This document shows, one piece after another, positions 1 through 8,442 of a stretch of DNA of 64,000 nt (position 1 is its first letter; every line of letters begins with the position of its first letter). The notes below the pieces were generated by a model. It had not been told where the DNA came from. It saw only the letters and a program-made list of their open reading frames with translations, and searched no databases. Source of the stretch: Bradyrhizobium liaoningense (GTDB taxonomy: Bacteria > Pseudomonadota > Alphaproteobacteria > Rhizobiales > Xanthobacteraceae); contig NZ_JAFCJT010000004.1 of NCBI RefSeq assembly GCF_018130785.1, forward strand, positions 1 to 64,000, written 5' to 3'. The position numbers and the translations under genes were made by a program.

Positions 1-74
1 TCAGGAGCCACCGTCAGAATCGATTTCTGCCAAAATCGCAATGCCTTACGAAAAGATCACATGCGATTCCCCTG

Positions 75-120
75 CCCTCCAGGGGAGGGTAAGAGAGAGT
101 GCCACACGGCACACTCTCTC
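75..120. repeat. CCCTCC palindrome and adjacent hairpin
   Basis: CCCTCC (75-80) pairs with GGAGGG (84-89). This is a short form of a palindromic repeat seen again at 37868-37907 and 42764-42798. Next to it, 93-120 forms a second hairpin with arms GAGAGAGTGCC and GGCACACTCTCTC, which carries a 2-nt bulge. Both lie just past the stop of the leftward cyclase gene, so they may act as its 3' end. There is no long T tract. Bases 1-74 hold no gene I can support. Confidence 0.4.
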
Positions 121-146
121 AATGGGAAACGACGCACGCGCGCCCC

Positions 147-1709
147 TCACGCCGGCTTCAGCGAGGCCAGCGCGTTTTCCAGCAGCGAGCGTACCCGTGC
201 GGCGTCGCCCGACTTCACCACGGCAGGGTCGAGATAGAGCTCGAGGCCGGGCGCGCGCTCGGTGATGACGCCGCTTCGCGCCGCCGCCGCGTCGTTGAGC
301 GCGTCGACCGAATAGGGAATGATTTCGCGGCTGATACCCTTCATCGTGATCGCGGGCAGCGCGTGCGCGCGGACGATGTCGCTGACCAGGGCAAAAGTCT
401 CGTAGCTGAGCACGATGCCGCCGGGCTCGGCGATCGATTGCAGGCGCGCGGCGAGGTTCGCTTCCGCACCGATGATGGTGTAGTCCATCCGGTCGCTGCT
501 GCCGAAATTGCCGACATTGCAATAGCCGGAATTGATGCCCATGCGCGAACGAAACGGCTGCTCGATGCCGGAGGCGCGCCATTTCGCATTGAGCTCGGCC
601 AAGCGCTGCTGCATGCGCCAGGCCATCTGGAGGCAGGCCTCGGCGTCCGCGCGATCCCCCTTGGTCTCGGGATCGCCGAAGAAGATCAGCATGGCGTCGC
701 CGATGAATTTGTCGATGGTGCCGCCATATTCATGGGCGATCGCCGACATCTCGGTGAAGTACTCGTTGAGCAGCTGGGTCAACTGCTCCGGCTGGAGCCG
801 CTCGGCCGTCGCGGTGAAATTCTGGATGTCGGAGAAGAAGATGGTGAGCTTCTTGCGCTCGGTGTGGATGGTGACGTCCTTCTGGCCCGAGAAGATGCTC
901 TTGTAGACTTGCGGCGGGATGTAGCGCGAGATCTTCATCGACAGCGATGCGAGGAAGTCATTGGCGGATTCGAGCTCCTTGTTCATGCCCTTGATGCGGC
1001 CGGCCTGGCGGCGCTGGAGCGAGAGGAACGACAGGCCGCAGCCCGCCGCGATCAGGAAATAGGCCAAGAGAAACTTGAACGAGAAGATGTTGGCGGCGAT
1101 CGGCTGGGCGATGATCACCTCCTGGATGCCGCGGACGTCTCCCACCTTCCAGTCCTTCTTCGGGCTCTCGGGGTGGCTGTTGTGGCAGCTGACGCAGGCC
1201 GGACCCATCGTGACGGGCGCGACCAGGCGGACCTTGTCGGAGAACAGCGAGGTCTCGGTCTCGACGATCTTCTGCTCGGGATCCCTGCGGAGCGCATCGA
1301 GCGCGTCCTTCTCGAACTTGTCGAGCTGGTGCGCGGCGCGGTTCTGGAACGGGAAATCCGAGACGAAGCGGTAGGTGATGTTCTCCTGCTGCGCGCCGAT
1401 CACCCGTCCGAGCTCCAGCGACAGCGTCGCCGGGATCGGGATCGCACCGGGGACGGATTCGTAATTGTGCACGACCCTGGTGGTGCCATCAGGGTTGGCC
1501 AGGATGCGGCCGACCACGTTGGACGCATAGTAGCTGCGCACGCTCGTGATCACTGAGTTGAGATCGGCGGCCTGCCGGCGCAGCGCGGTCTTGCTGAGCT
1601 CGGTCAGGTCCAGCCATACCGCGAGCGGCAAAGCGAGCAGGAGGAAGGCGATCACGGCTCCCGTGAGGATGCCGCTCTTGCGCTGTTCTTCGGAGATCTC
1701 TTGTTTCAC
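147..1709 (-). CDS. Membrane-bound class III adenylate/guanylate cyclase with c-type heme DUF3365-like sensor domain
   Basis: The 520-residue protein has a transmembrane helix at about 15-35, a periplasmic region with a C-x-x-C-H heme motif (C172, C175, H176), and a second helix at about 205-225. A cytoplasmic class III cyclase domain follows, with the metal-binding aspartates in FFSDIQNFT and FIGDAMLIFF. The order matches Tll0287-like/DUF3365 sensors fused to cyclases, so heme, redox or gas sensing that controls cAMP or cGMP synthesis is likely (inference). I chose the GTG start at 1709 because CGGAG lies 7 nt upstream; a TTG at 1742 is possible. The choice between ATP and GTP as substrate was not determined. 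Confidence 0.85.
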   Translation of the reverse strand: MKQEISEEQRKSGILTGAVIAFLLLALPLAVWLDLTELSKTALRRQAADLNSVITSVRSYYASNVVGRILANPDGTTRVVHNYESVPGAIPIPATLSLELGRVIGAQQENITYRFVSDFPFQNRAAHQLDKFEKDALDALRRDPEQKIVETETSLFSDKVRLVAPVTMGPACVSCHNSHPESPKKDWKVGDVRGIQEVIIAQPIAANIFSFKFLLAYFLIAAGCGLSFLSLQRRQAGRIKGMNKELESANDFLASLSMKISRYIPPQVYKSIFSGQKDVTIHTERKKLTIFFSDIQNFTATAERLQPEQLTQLLNEYFTEMSAIAHEYGGTIDKFIGDAMLIFFGDPETKGDRADAEACLQMAWRMQQRLAELNAKWRASGIEQPFRSRMGINSGYCNVGNFGSSDRMDYTIIGAEANLAARLQSIAEPGGIVLSYETFALVSDIVRAHALPAITMKGISREIIPYSVDALNDAAAARSGVITERAPGLELYLDPAVVKSGDAARVRSLLENALASLKPA

Positions 1710-1902
1710 ACTGTGGCTCCGTCGTGTGCGATATTGTCGCAAATCTCTGGAATTCGCGGCAAAGCATGCGACGGCACAGAGCCCGCAAATGCGGCGCCGC
1801 GCAACCCCATTTCATGGTGGTCGCAGCAAGTGGCTTTCCGTTTCATGACGAATGTTTAAGATCGGTATTAACCTGCATTCACTCCGCCGGGAGATCCTGC
1901 AT

Positions 1903-2994
1903 ATGACCGAGACCATCCGCATCAGGCGCTTCAATGCGCGCCCCGTGATCGTGCCGATGAATTTGCCGCTCCAGACCTCGACCGGCGCGGTCGCCAAGGC
2001 GCCGCTGGTGCTGATCGACTGCGAGACCGACCTGGGCGCGGTGGGACATGCCTATCTGTTCTCGATCACGCCGTCGGCCTTGAAGCCGCTGACGGCAATG
2101 GTCACGGAGATGTCGGAGCTGCTCGCCGGCGACGAGTTGCTGCCGTTCGAGATCGAGCGCAAACTGACCCGGCGCTTCACGCTGCTCGGCCTCGCCGGCC
2201 TGCAACGGCTGGCGCAATCCGGCATCGACATGGCGGCATGGGACGCGCTGGCGCGCAGCAGAGGCCTGCCGCTCGCGCGCCTGCTCGGTGGCGCGCCGAA
2301 GCCGGTCAGGGCCTACAATTCGAAGGGGCTCGGCATCATGCCTGTTGGCGCCGCGGTGGACGAGGCACACAAGCTGCTGGCCGAGGGTTTTCAGGCCGCC
2401 AAGATCCGCGTCGGCCGGCCGGATGCGCGCGACGATCTCGCCGTCGTGCGTGCGGTTCGCAAGGCCGTCGGCGATCAGGTCACGCTGATGTGCGACTACA
2501 ACCAGGCGCTGACCGTCACCGAAGCCATCCGCCGCGGCGAGATGCTCGACGACGAGGGGCTGACCTGGATCGAGGAGCCGATCCGCCACGACGACTATGC
2601 CGGCTGTGCCCGCATTGCCGATGCGCTCCGCACGCCGGTCCAGATCGGCGAGAATTTTGACAGCGCCTTCTCGATGCAATCAGCGCTGTCCGCGGAAGCC
2701 TGCGACTACGTGATGCCGGACGTCCAGCGCATCGGCGGCGTCACCGGCTGGCTCCGTGCCGCCGCGCTCGCGCACGCCGCCGGAATCGAGATGTCGACGC
2801 ATTTGTTCTCGGAGGTCAGCGCGCACCTGCTCTGCGTGACGCCGACCGCGCACTGGCTGGAATATGTCGACTGGGCCGACGCGGTGCTGGCGACGCGGCT
2901 GAAGATCAAGGACGGCTTTGCCCTGCCGGGCGAGGAGCCGGGCAACGGGATTGCATGGGACGAGGCGGCGGTCGCGAAATATCTCGTCGGATGA
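1903..2994 (+). CDS. Mandelate racemase/muconate lactonizing enzyme-like (enolase superfamily)
   Basis: The 363-residue protein has the full enolase-superfamily plan: an N-terminal capping domain, then a beta/alpha barrel. Metal ligands are D198, E224 and E250. The second catalytic base is the D273/H300 dyad, followed by E304 in STHLFSEVSAHLL, a stretch very close to Pseudomonas mandelate racemase. The first-base motif KxK reads K167-I-R169, so the lysine that acts on S-mandelate is arginine here. A dehydratase or another acid-sugar reaction is therefore as likely as racemisation (inference). The ATG at 1903 was chosen over 1852 because GGGAG lies about 8 nt upstream. Confidence 0.85.
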   Translation: MTETIRIRRFNARPVIVPMNLPLQTSTGAVAKAPLVLIDCETDLGAVGHAYLFSITPSALKPLTAMVTEMSELLAGDELLPFEIERKLTRRFTLLGLAGLQRLAQSGIDMAAWDALARSRGLPLARLLGGAPKPVRAYNSKGLGIMPVGAAVDEAHKLLAEGFQAAKIRVGRPDARDDLAVVRAVRKAVGDQVTLMCDYNQALTVTEAIRRGEMLDDEGLTWIEEPIRHDDYAGCARIADALRTPVQIGENFDSAFSMQSALSAEACDYVMPDVQRIGGVTGWLRAAALAHAAGIEMSTHLFSEVSAHLLCVTPTAHWLEYVDWADAVLATRLKIKDGFALPGEEPGNGIAWDEAAVAKYLVG

Positions 2995-3003
2995 GACCGC
3001 CTC

Positions 3004-3426
3004 TTACGACCGAACAGCGGCAATCATACTCAGCTCGACGGGAGCGCCCCGTGGCAGCTCGGCGACGCCGACAGACGTGCGCGTGTGACGACCGCGATCG
3101 CCCAAGCACTCGATCAGCCGGTCGGAGGCCCCATTCATGACTTGCGACTGCTGGGTAAATCCAGGTGCTGAAGCAATGTATCCAACGAGCTGCAGGACCT
3201 GGACGATCCTGTCCTCTCCGCCTGTTGCGTGGTTGATGGCCGAAATGCAGAGATCGGCGCAGAGAGCAGCGGCCTCCTGCGCGGCCGCGATATCGACATC
3301 TGCGCCGACCTTGCCCGCATACAGCAGGTCCTCACCGCGACGCGGCAGCTGACCACTGACATACGCAATTCCACCATGGATGATCACCGGCAAATAGTTG
3401 CCGCCGGGCTTGTTCACGCTGCTCAT
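3004..3426 (-). CDS. RidA/YjgF-family protein
   Basis: A 140-residue protein of the RidA (YjgF/YER057c/UK114) fold, beginning with the family pattern GNYLPVIIHGGIAYVSGQLP and ending in PVELSMIAAV. Members typically deaminate reactive enamine/imine intermediates or act in catabolic pathways. This one belongs to the longer subgroup with a conserved C-terminal 'SVGVAELPRGAPVEL' segment. The start is uncertain: ATG at 3426 has only a weak ribosome site, and a GTG at 3450 would add eight residues. It faces the racemase-like gene tail-to-tail with a 9-nt gap. Confidence 0.8.
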   Translation of the reverse strand: MSSVNKPGGNYLPVIIHGGIAYVSGQLPRRGEDLLYAGKVGADVDIAAAQEAAALCADLCISAINHATGGEDRIVQVLQLVGYIASAPGFTQQSQVMNGASDRLIECLGDRGRHTRTSVGVAELPRGAPVELSMIAAVRS

Positions 3427-3656
3427 CTCGGAAAGCTGCCTTTTCGTCACGTCTTGCGAAGCGACACGTTTCGCCGAACGCCGCAAATAGTATCTCACCA
3501 GGCTCATCGCCGTCATGGATGACCGGACAATGGCAGGCGGAGAGTCACGGATCAAGGCTGCAGAGCATTTGCATGCCGAAGGCGGTGCGCATCCAGCCAG
3601 ACAGGCCTCGCCACCGCGCATTGCGCAGCGGCGGCGGGCACGATAACGATGCCCCC

Positions 3657-4130
3657 ATGACCACATGGCGCCCGCATCCACACATCCGCGTCGTCGCGAT
3701 CGGCCTGCACTGGCGGGACGGGCGCCTGCTGGCGGCCGAGGTGCGCGACGATGCGGGGCGGATCAAGGGCGTCAGGCCGCTCGGCGGCGAGATCGAGTTC
3801 GGCGAGGGCTGGCGGACTGCGCTGGTACGCGAATTCAACGAAGAGCTCGGCATCGACATCACGATCATCGGCGAGCCGCTGGTGATGGAGAACATTTTTT
3901 TGCACGAGGGATCGACCGGGCACGAGGTGATGTTCATCGCGGAGATCGCGCTTCCGGACGGCGCGTTCAGCGGCCAGAACCGCATCGACTTCCGCGAGGA
4001 TAACGGCGAAGAGATCGTCGCACGCTGGTTCGATCTTGCGGAGCTCGACGTCGAGGGCGGACCGAGCCTTTATCCGAACGGGTTGAAGGATGTGCTGCTC
4101 CGGAGCAAGGTTTCTGCTCCGTCACCCTGA
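3657..4130 (+). CDS. Nudix hydrolase
   Basis: A 157-residue protein with a complete Nudix box: G-x5-E-x7-R-E-x2-E-E-x-G, seen as GEIEFGEGWRTALVREFNEE followed by LG. Nudix enzymes cleave nucleoside diphosphates linked to another moiety. The substrate cannot be told from sequence alone. The short N-terminal leader HPHIRVVAIGLHWRDGRLL is the usual first strand of the fold. The start at 3657 gives the typical family length; the frame is open upstream but no better start is visible. It stands alone, followed by a palindromic repeat at 4151. Confidence 0.88.
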   Translation: MTTWRPHPHIRVVAIGLHWRDGRLLAAEVRDDAGRIKGVRPLGGEIEFGEGWRTALVREFNEELGIDITIIGEPLVMENIFLHEGSTGHEVMFIAEIALPDGAFSGQNRIDFREDNGEEIVARWFDLAELDVEGGPSLYPNGLKDVLLRSKVSAPSP

Positions 4131-4150
4131 GGACGTCGCTGCCTGCACAT

Positions 4151-4230
4151 CGTCATTGCGAGCACAGCGAAGCAATCCAGACCGTCACCGTGGAACGATT
4201 CTGGATTACTTCGCTGCGCTCGCAATGACG
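4151..4230. repeat. Long imperfect palindrome, CGTCATTGCGAG family (copy 1)
   Basis: The outer arms read CGTCATTGCGAG and CTCGCAATGACG; inner arms AAGCAATCCAGA and TCTGGATTACTT can continue the stem. The same family recurs at 20642-20728 and 29419-29535, each time just past a stop codon. It is a dispersed extragenic palindrome of the kind common in Bradyrhizobium genomes. Confidence 0.85.
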
Positions 4231-4235
4231 GAGCA

Positions 4236-4478
4236 CTACCAAACCTCTGCGCCGGGGATCTTCTTTCGCACCGCCATGCGCTGGATCCAGATGCAACGAC
4301 GGACGGACCTGTTGGAACGGCCGACGGCGGATATCCCCTCGCCGGCCTGGAGCAGCGGCGCCACGTTCTCGCGCAGACTGCGGCAGCGCTGGAGCTCGGC
4401 CTGCCAGTCGATGATCGCCGCATTCGCGCATGACGCCATCAGCGCCAGCATCGCCATGGCAAGACAGCTCGCCCGCAT
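4236..4478 (-). CDS. Small putative secreted protein (80 aa)
   Basis: I do not recognise a family. The first 21 residues (MRASCLAMAMLALMASCANA, then A) look like a signal peptide with an A-N-A cleavage site. The mature part would be about 60 residues, basic, with two cysteines. AAGGGA lies 9 nt before the chosen ATG. The gene starts 15 nt after the stop of the ATC-hydrolase-like gene on the same strand, so the two may be cotranscribed. The short length and unknown family keep confidence low. Confidence 0.4.
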   Translation of the reverse strand: MRASCLAMAMLALMASCANAAIIDWQAELQRCRSLRENVAPLLQAGEGISAVGRSNRSVRRCIWIQRMAVRKKIPGAEVW

Positions 4479-4492
4479 CGTGTGCATTCCCT

Positions 4493-4966
4493 TCACTGTG
4501 ATCCCCCCGAAACGCGCCGGTAGCGGAAATTGCAATGATCGGCGCCCTGCATGATCGTCTGTGTGCGCGTGAGCCTGACGTCGGGGCCAAACCCTTCCGC
4601 GGTCGCAAAGTCCGCGGTGCAGACCAGGAGAAAGCCGAGCTCCGGCTCGCCCAGCTCCTTGTAGAACTCGGCATAGGCGCATCGCGTCACGTCGAACGCG
4701 AAGGCGTCTTCGGTCTGCGCGATCACGTCATAGGCGAGGGCATCGTCGCGGGCATAGGTCTTGAACGCCGACGACACAGCCTTGCCGAGATCGGTCTCGT
4801 TCTTCGCTTTCCAGAACTCCTCGCCGAAGCCGCGATAGAGATCGCCGAGCGCCTTGCGCACCATTGCGTTGGCGCGCGCCTCGCCGAGCTCGGCCCGCAA
4901 TGCCTTGACCAGCGGCACCAGCACCTGCGCCTGGATTTTTGCCTGCTCGATGACGGAAACGCTCAT
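4493..4966 (-). CDS. L-2-amino-thiazoline-4-carboxylic acid hydrolase-like protein
   Basis: The 157-residue protein resembles the ATC hydrolase family (PF14196): a helical N-terminal half (AKIQAQVLVPLVKALRAELG), a central DVTRCAYAEFYKELGEPELG and a C-terminal LVCTADFATAEGFGPDVRL followed by GADHCNFRYR. In Pseudomonas the enzyme opens a thiazoline ring on the way to cysteine, but most relatives have no proven substrate. The ATG at 4966 has GAGG 8-11 nt upstream. The family call is by remembered pattern; the function is inference. Confidence 0.7.
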   Translation of the reverse strand: MSVSVIEQAKIQAQVLVPLVKALRAELGEARANAMVRKALGDLYRGFGEEFWKAKNETDLGKAVSSAFKTYARDDALAYDVIAQTEDAFAFDVTRCAYAEFYKELGEPELGFLLVCTADFATAEGFGPDVRLTRTQTIMQGADHCNFRYRRVSGGSQ

Positions 4967-5414
4967 GGGCAGCCTCGCTCGTCTCTCGTTGCTGCGACTC
5001 TTTGGCCCTGTGACCTGGCACACATTTGCGACCATCTTAAGGTTGTATGATGGCCCAGCATAACCGAAGCCGGCCAGTCGCCCGACATCCATTTTGATGA
5101 TCTCATTTTCGAGCACGGAGACGGAAGCAATGCTTCGCTCAGTTCGCAGGGCTCGCCTATTTCCCGACCGCACATTTGCCCAAACCGCAAGTTGAAAATC
5201 ACGATCGTTTCACGCAGATCCGTTCGGTATCCGGCCCAGCCGACAACGTAGGGCCGATCGATGTTCGTAGTCGGCACGTGCGCATGAGCGCGCGTGAACG
5301 ATGTTGTCATGCCCGGCCTCGGATCGCGAGGCGCAATAGCGCAGGACTCACCTGCCCGGACAGCCGGCCCGGGGAAATGCCGGCATCGACAGTTGCAGCA
5401 TCGCGAGGATCACC
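4967..5414. other. Intergenic region between divergent genes
   Basis: This 448-bp stretch separates the leftward ATC-hydrolase-like gene from the rightward gene at 5415. Frames are open in places because of high GC, but I see no protein that looks real. No clear promoter, terminator or repeat could be picked out. Confidence 0.5.
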
Positions 5415-6713
5415 ATGGACGAGCCCAAACCACTCACCAGTGCATTCACCAAGACCGCGAATTTCTCCATCCACGAGGTCGACGAGGTGTTCAGAGACGC
5501 CGCGCAGCCCGCCGCGGGGGCCGCTGCCCGAGCTGCGCGTCCGCCGGTCACCTTGCCGCCCATCCTCGGTCCGCTGTCGGCCTTCACGGGCACCTTCACA
5601 GGACAGGGGTTCAATACGATCTTCCGGCCCGACAGCAAGATCACGCCGACGCCGATGCCGGGGCCGATCAACACCACTGACCCCGACGATAACGTGCTGG
5701 AGCTGAATCTCACCGACGAGACGATGTCATTCTCGAACAGTCTCGGCTCGATCCCCAATCGCGGCTCGCTGCAGCAGGCGGACGCATTCCTCAACGGCGT
5801 GCCGTATCTGCAGACCATCAACGACATCACCACGGGAACGCCCGTGGGCATTCACTTCGAACCCGGCATCTGGCTGGCGGTGCCCGCCACCACCATTCCG
5901 AACGAGCCGTTCACCGTTGCGCGCATGGCGTCGATCCCGCACGGCACGACGATCACTGCGCAAGGCACCGCGCTGGCTCCGGTCGCCGGCAAACCGACCA
6001 TCGCGGCGATCGACATCACCCCGTTCATCGGCGGCAATCCGGGCAACAAGATCACCTTCCAGAATCAGACCGCGGCCAACAAGACCACCCGCAGGCTACC
6101 TCAGGATCTGACCGCACTGATGGCCTCCGGCAAGCTGACCCAGGCCATGATCACCGACCCGAACACGGTGCTGCGCAACCAGATCGCGCATCAGACCATC
6201 ACGCAGACCATCGTCATCGAGACATCCACGAAGCCCGGCGCGCCGCTGTCCGGCGGTCCCTTGCCGGCCATCCCCTCGCCCGGTCCGCATCCCACCGCGC
6301 CGAGCTTCGCCGGCGGCACCGCGAACATCGCGTTCCTCCAGGGCTTGCCCGTTCCGCCGCCGGGCGGCAATGGCGCGAACGCCAACGCCTTCCAGATGGA
6401 CGCGGTGTTCTGGATCGAGACGGTGGTTTACGACATCGACGTGCCGGCCCTGCCGCCGGGAACGCCGCCGGTGATCCTGCAACCGCGCCAGAGGAGCAAC
6501 GTGCCGCTGGTTCCGAGCTTCGTCGCCGCGATCCCGTTCGTGCCCAACAAGGGATTCAAGGGCGGCCACGTCAAAGTGGCGACGACGCAGATCCAGTATT
6601 CACAGAAGGTCATGCTGGATTTCGCCGGCCTGACCTGGCCGCACGTCTCCGTCGCATCGCTCGTTCCGGCAGCGCCAGTGCCGATCCCGGACCGTCTGCT
6701 GCCGCTGACGTGA
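5415..6713 (+). CDS. Uncharacterised 432-aa protein, proline-rich, no signal peptide
   Basis: The family is not recognised with confidence. The start is well supported: AGGAT precedes the ATG by 6 nt. Residues about 55-75 (GPLSAFTGTFTGQGFNTIFRP) and the later GIHFEPGIWLAVPATTIPNE suggest a beta-rich, lipocalin- or nitrobindin-like barrel, and similar proteins are sometimes labelled heme-binding. Later segments are rich in P, G and T (PPGGNGANANAF; PALPPGTPPVILQP). There is no obvious membrane span or export signal. It stands alone, followed by an NTF2-like secreted protein. Treat any functional label as a guess. Confidence 0.8.
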   Translation: MDEPKPLTSAFTKTANFSIHEVDEVFRDAAQPAAGAAARAARPPVTLPPILGPLSAFTGTFTGQGFNTIFRPDSKITPTPMPGPINTTDPDDNVLELNLTDETMSFSNSLGSIPNRGSLQQADAFLNGVPYLQTINDITTGTPVGIHFEPGIWLAVPATTIPNEPFTVARMASIPHGTTITAQGTALAPVAGKPTIAAIDITPFIGGNPGNKITFQNQTAANKTTRRLPQDLTALMASGKLTQAMITDPNTVLRNQIAHQTITQTIVIETSTKPGAPLSGGPLPAIPSPGPHPTAPSFAGGTANIAFLQGLPVPPPGGNGANANAFQMDAVFWIETVVYDIDVPALPPGTPPVILQPRQRSNVPLVPSFVAAIPFVPNKGFKGGHVKVATTQIQYSQKVMLDFAGLTWPHVSVASLVPAAPVPIPDRLLPLT

Positions 6714-6875
6714 AGGGGCTGGCGCGGTGTGACGATGATGCGCGACGTCCGCGGCATCGGGACGTGGCCTGAACCAACGCATCCGTGATGCAACAGCGAC
6801 TGCTGCTCGCGCGATCCTGAAAAGCCGGCGAGACGGGCAATGGTATGATCATTGTCATCCAAAAGAGAGATGATC

Positions 6876-7400
6876 ATGCCCCCTTCCAAGATGTCTCGAG
6901 TCTCCATCAGGCGACGACCGTTTGCACGGCGCGGTCATGTTGCGGCAATCGCTGCAGCGCTGTTTCTCGCGGCGACCGCCTGGTCAGCCGGGCCGGCGCT
7001 GGCCGCGACAGATGATGCGGAGGCACGAGCCATCTTCGAAAAATTCATTGCCGCGCAAAATGCGCACAACGCGGACGATGTGAAGGCCATGCTGTGGAAT
7101 TCGCCCGGCACGCTGTTGTTTGCGCGAGGCATCGAAACCAGAGGCCGTGATGCGGTCGCGGACCACTTCAAGGGCTACTACGAGGGCACCTGGCACCTCG
7201 AACCCGACATGTCGAAATTCCACGTCGCCGTGATCTCGAACGAGGTCATGCAGGTCCTCGTTCCGATCGTCTTCACGCGTGGCCTTCCCGGCAAGCCACC
7301 CCAACAGAATACGTTTCTGATCAGCCAGACCTACGTGCGGGATGCGAACGGCTGGTCCGTCGCCTCCGTCCTGCCGGTCGCGAACACGGAACTGAAATAG
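6876..7400 (+). CDS. Secreted NTF2-like/SnoaL-type protein (DUF4440-like)
   Basis: The 174-residue protein has an arginine-rich N terminus followed by a hydrophobic stretch ending ALAATDDAEAR, probably a signal peptide of about 45 residues. The rest follows the NTF2-like cone fold: EARAIFEKFIAAQNAHNADDV, then GTLLFARGIETRGRDAVADHF and a C-terminal strand segment GWSVASVLP. Such proteins are often small-molecule binding or isomerase-like; the ligand is unknown. The ATG at 6876 sits 6 nt after AGAGAG; ATG at 6870 and TTG at 6852 are alternatives in frame. Confidence 0.75.
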   Translation: MPPSKMSRVSIRRRPFARRGHVAAIAAALFLAATAWSAGPALAATDDAEARAIFEKFIAAQNAHNADDVKAMLWNSPGTLLFARGIETRGRDAVADHFKGYYEGTWHLEPDMSKFHVAVISNEVMQVLVPIVFTRGLPGKPPQQNTFLISQTYVRDANGWSVASVLPVANTELK

Positions 7401-7601
7401 CCGCGATCGAGCATTGTCGGGGCGTGGCTCGCTGCAGCACCGGGACAAATCCCGGATTGCGCTTCGCTCCATGCGGGCGACACGCACGCTTCGCAACGAC
7501 GGATTGTTTGGCCCTGCCCGGCCGAAGCTCGCGGCGGCAGCCGGCCTGCGCCCGTTGGGCTCCGGCGCGGCATCCTTCTCTCGGCTACCGCGAGCGAAGG
7601 A

Positions 7602-7676
7602 TGGTGGGCACGACAGGGATCGAACCTGTGACCCCTACCATGTCAAGGTAGTGCTCTCCCGCTGAGCTACGTGCCC
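7602..7676 (-). tRNA. tRNA-Val (GAC)
   Basis: Read on the minus strand, this 75-nt gene has a 7-bp acceptor stem starting GGGCACG, a D arm with AGCTCAGCGGGAGAGC, an anticodon arm CTACC-TTGACAT-GGTAG giving anticodon GAC at 7642-7644, and a T arm with loop TTCGATC. The 3' CCA is encoded at 7602-7604. Confidence 0.97.
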
Positions 7677-7750
7677 TAGATGTCGTCTAGATCGGGTGGG
7701 GTCCCTATAACGGCTCAGGGGAGCCGGTGCAAGGACGGAAGGCGGCCGAT

Positions 7751-8110
7751 TTAGGCCGCCAGCATCTTGTTCACTTCGCTGACCAATTCGCGCAGGTGCA
7801 CGGGCTTGGACAGCACCTTGGCGTTCTTGGGGGCGTCCGAATCCGAGTTCAGGGCGACGGCTGCGAAGCCGGTGATGAACATGATCTTGATGTCGGGGTC
7901 GAGTTCCGAGGCCCGGCGGGCAAGCTCGATGCCGTCCATCTCCGGCATCACGATGTCGGTCAGCAGCATCTCGAACGGCTCTTCCCGGAGCCGCTGATAG
8001 GCGGCCATGCCGTTGTCATGGGACGAGACCTGAAAACCGGCGTTTTCCAGCGCCTTGACCAGGAAGCGGCGCATGTCGTTGTCGTCTTCGGCAAGCAGGA
8101 TTTTTGGCAT
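7751..8110 (-). CDS. cpdR: Single-domain response regulator CpdR
   Basis: A 119-residue receiver domain without an output domain. Phosphoacceptor D52 lies in LLTDIVMPEMDG, with acidic residues E8, D9 and D10 near the N terminus and the conserved lysine in VLSKPVHL. The stretches RLREEPFEMLLTDIVMPEMD and IKIMFITGFAAVALN match CpdR of Caulobacter and rhizobia. Unphosphorylated CpdR helps deliver substrates to ClpXP and controls cell-cycle proteolysis. The start at MPKILLAEDD is chosen by homology; its ribosome site is weak. It is divergent from the hutG-type gene. Confidence 0.9.
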   Translation of the reverse strand: MPKILLAEDDNDMRRFLVKALENAGFQVSSHDNGMAAYQRLREEPFEMLLTDIVMPEMDGIELARRASELDPDIKIMFITGFAAVALNSDSDAPKNAKVLSKPVHLRELVSEVNKMLAA

Positions 8111-8442
8111 GGCAGGAAACGTCAAATCCCCAGAGGATATCAGCAAAGGATATTAAGCCCGACAGAGGGTAAATTTGGGGTGAAAATCTTTACCCTGGGC
8201 TGGCAGCGCTGCCGGTCCCTTGTGAACCGGAACGCGGCACGAATCAATCGAGCCGTGCCGGCGCATCCCCGCTTCCCTGCCCGGACGGTTAAGACATGTT
8301 CCAGCGCCGATCACATCTTTTCGCTTGGCAGAATGGTTGCGATTCCAGACAATGAGGGCACATAAGAGCCGCTCCACCGGCCGAATCATTCGATCCGGGC
8401 CCATGCCGGATCCCGCGGCGCGAAGGGACGAAGCCTGAGAAG
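8111..8442. other. Intergenic region between cpdR and the formylglutamate amidohydrolase gene
   Basis: This divergent 332-bp region holds a sigma54-like element at 8326-8340 (listed separately). A near repeat of GGGTAAATTTGGGGTGAAAA followed by TCTTTACCC (8168-8195) gives a small inverted repeat TAAA/TTTA close to the cpdR start. Nothing else could be supported. Confidence 0.4.
8326..8340 (+). promoter_or_regulatory. Candidate sigma54 (RpoN) promoter
   Basis: TGGCAGAATGGTTGC matches the -24/-12 pattern TGGCAC-N5-TTGC at all but one position, and GG and GC are exactly 10 nt apart. It lies about 100 nt before the start of a gene in nitrogen catabolism, which fits RpoN control. No enhancer site was identified, so this is a candidate only. 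Confidence 0.4.

Noticed and set aside
1-40. 3' end of a leftward gene
   Set aside because: The reading frame that ends at base 1 is open for only 13 codons and has no start.
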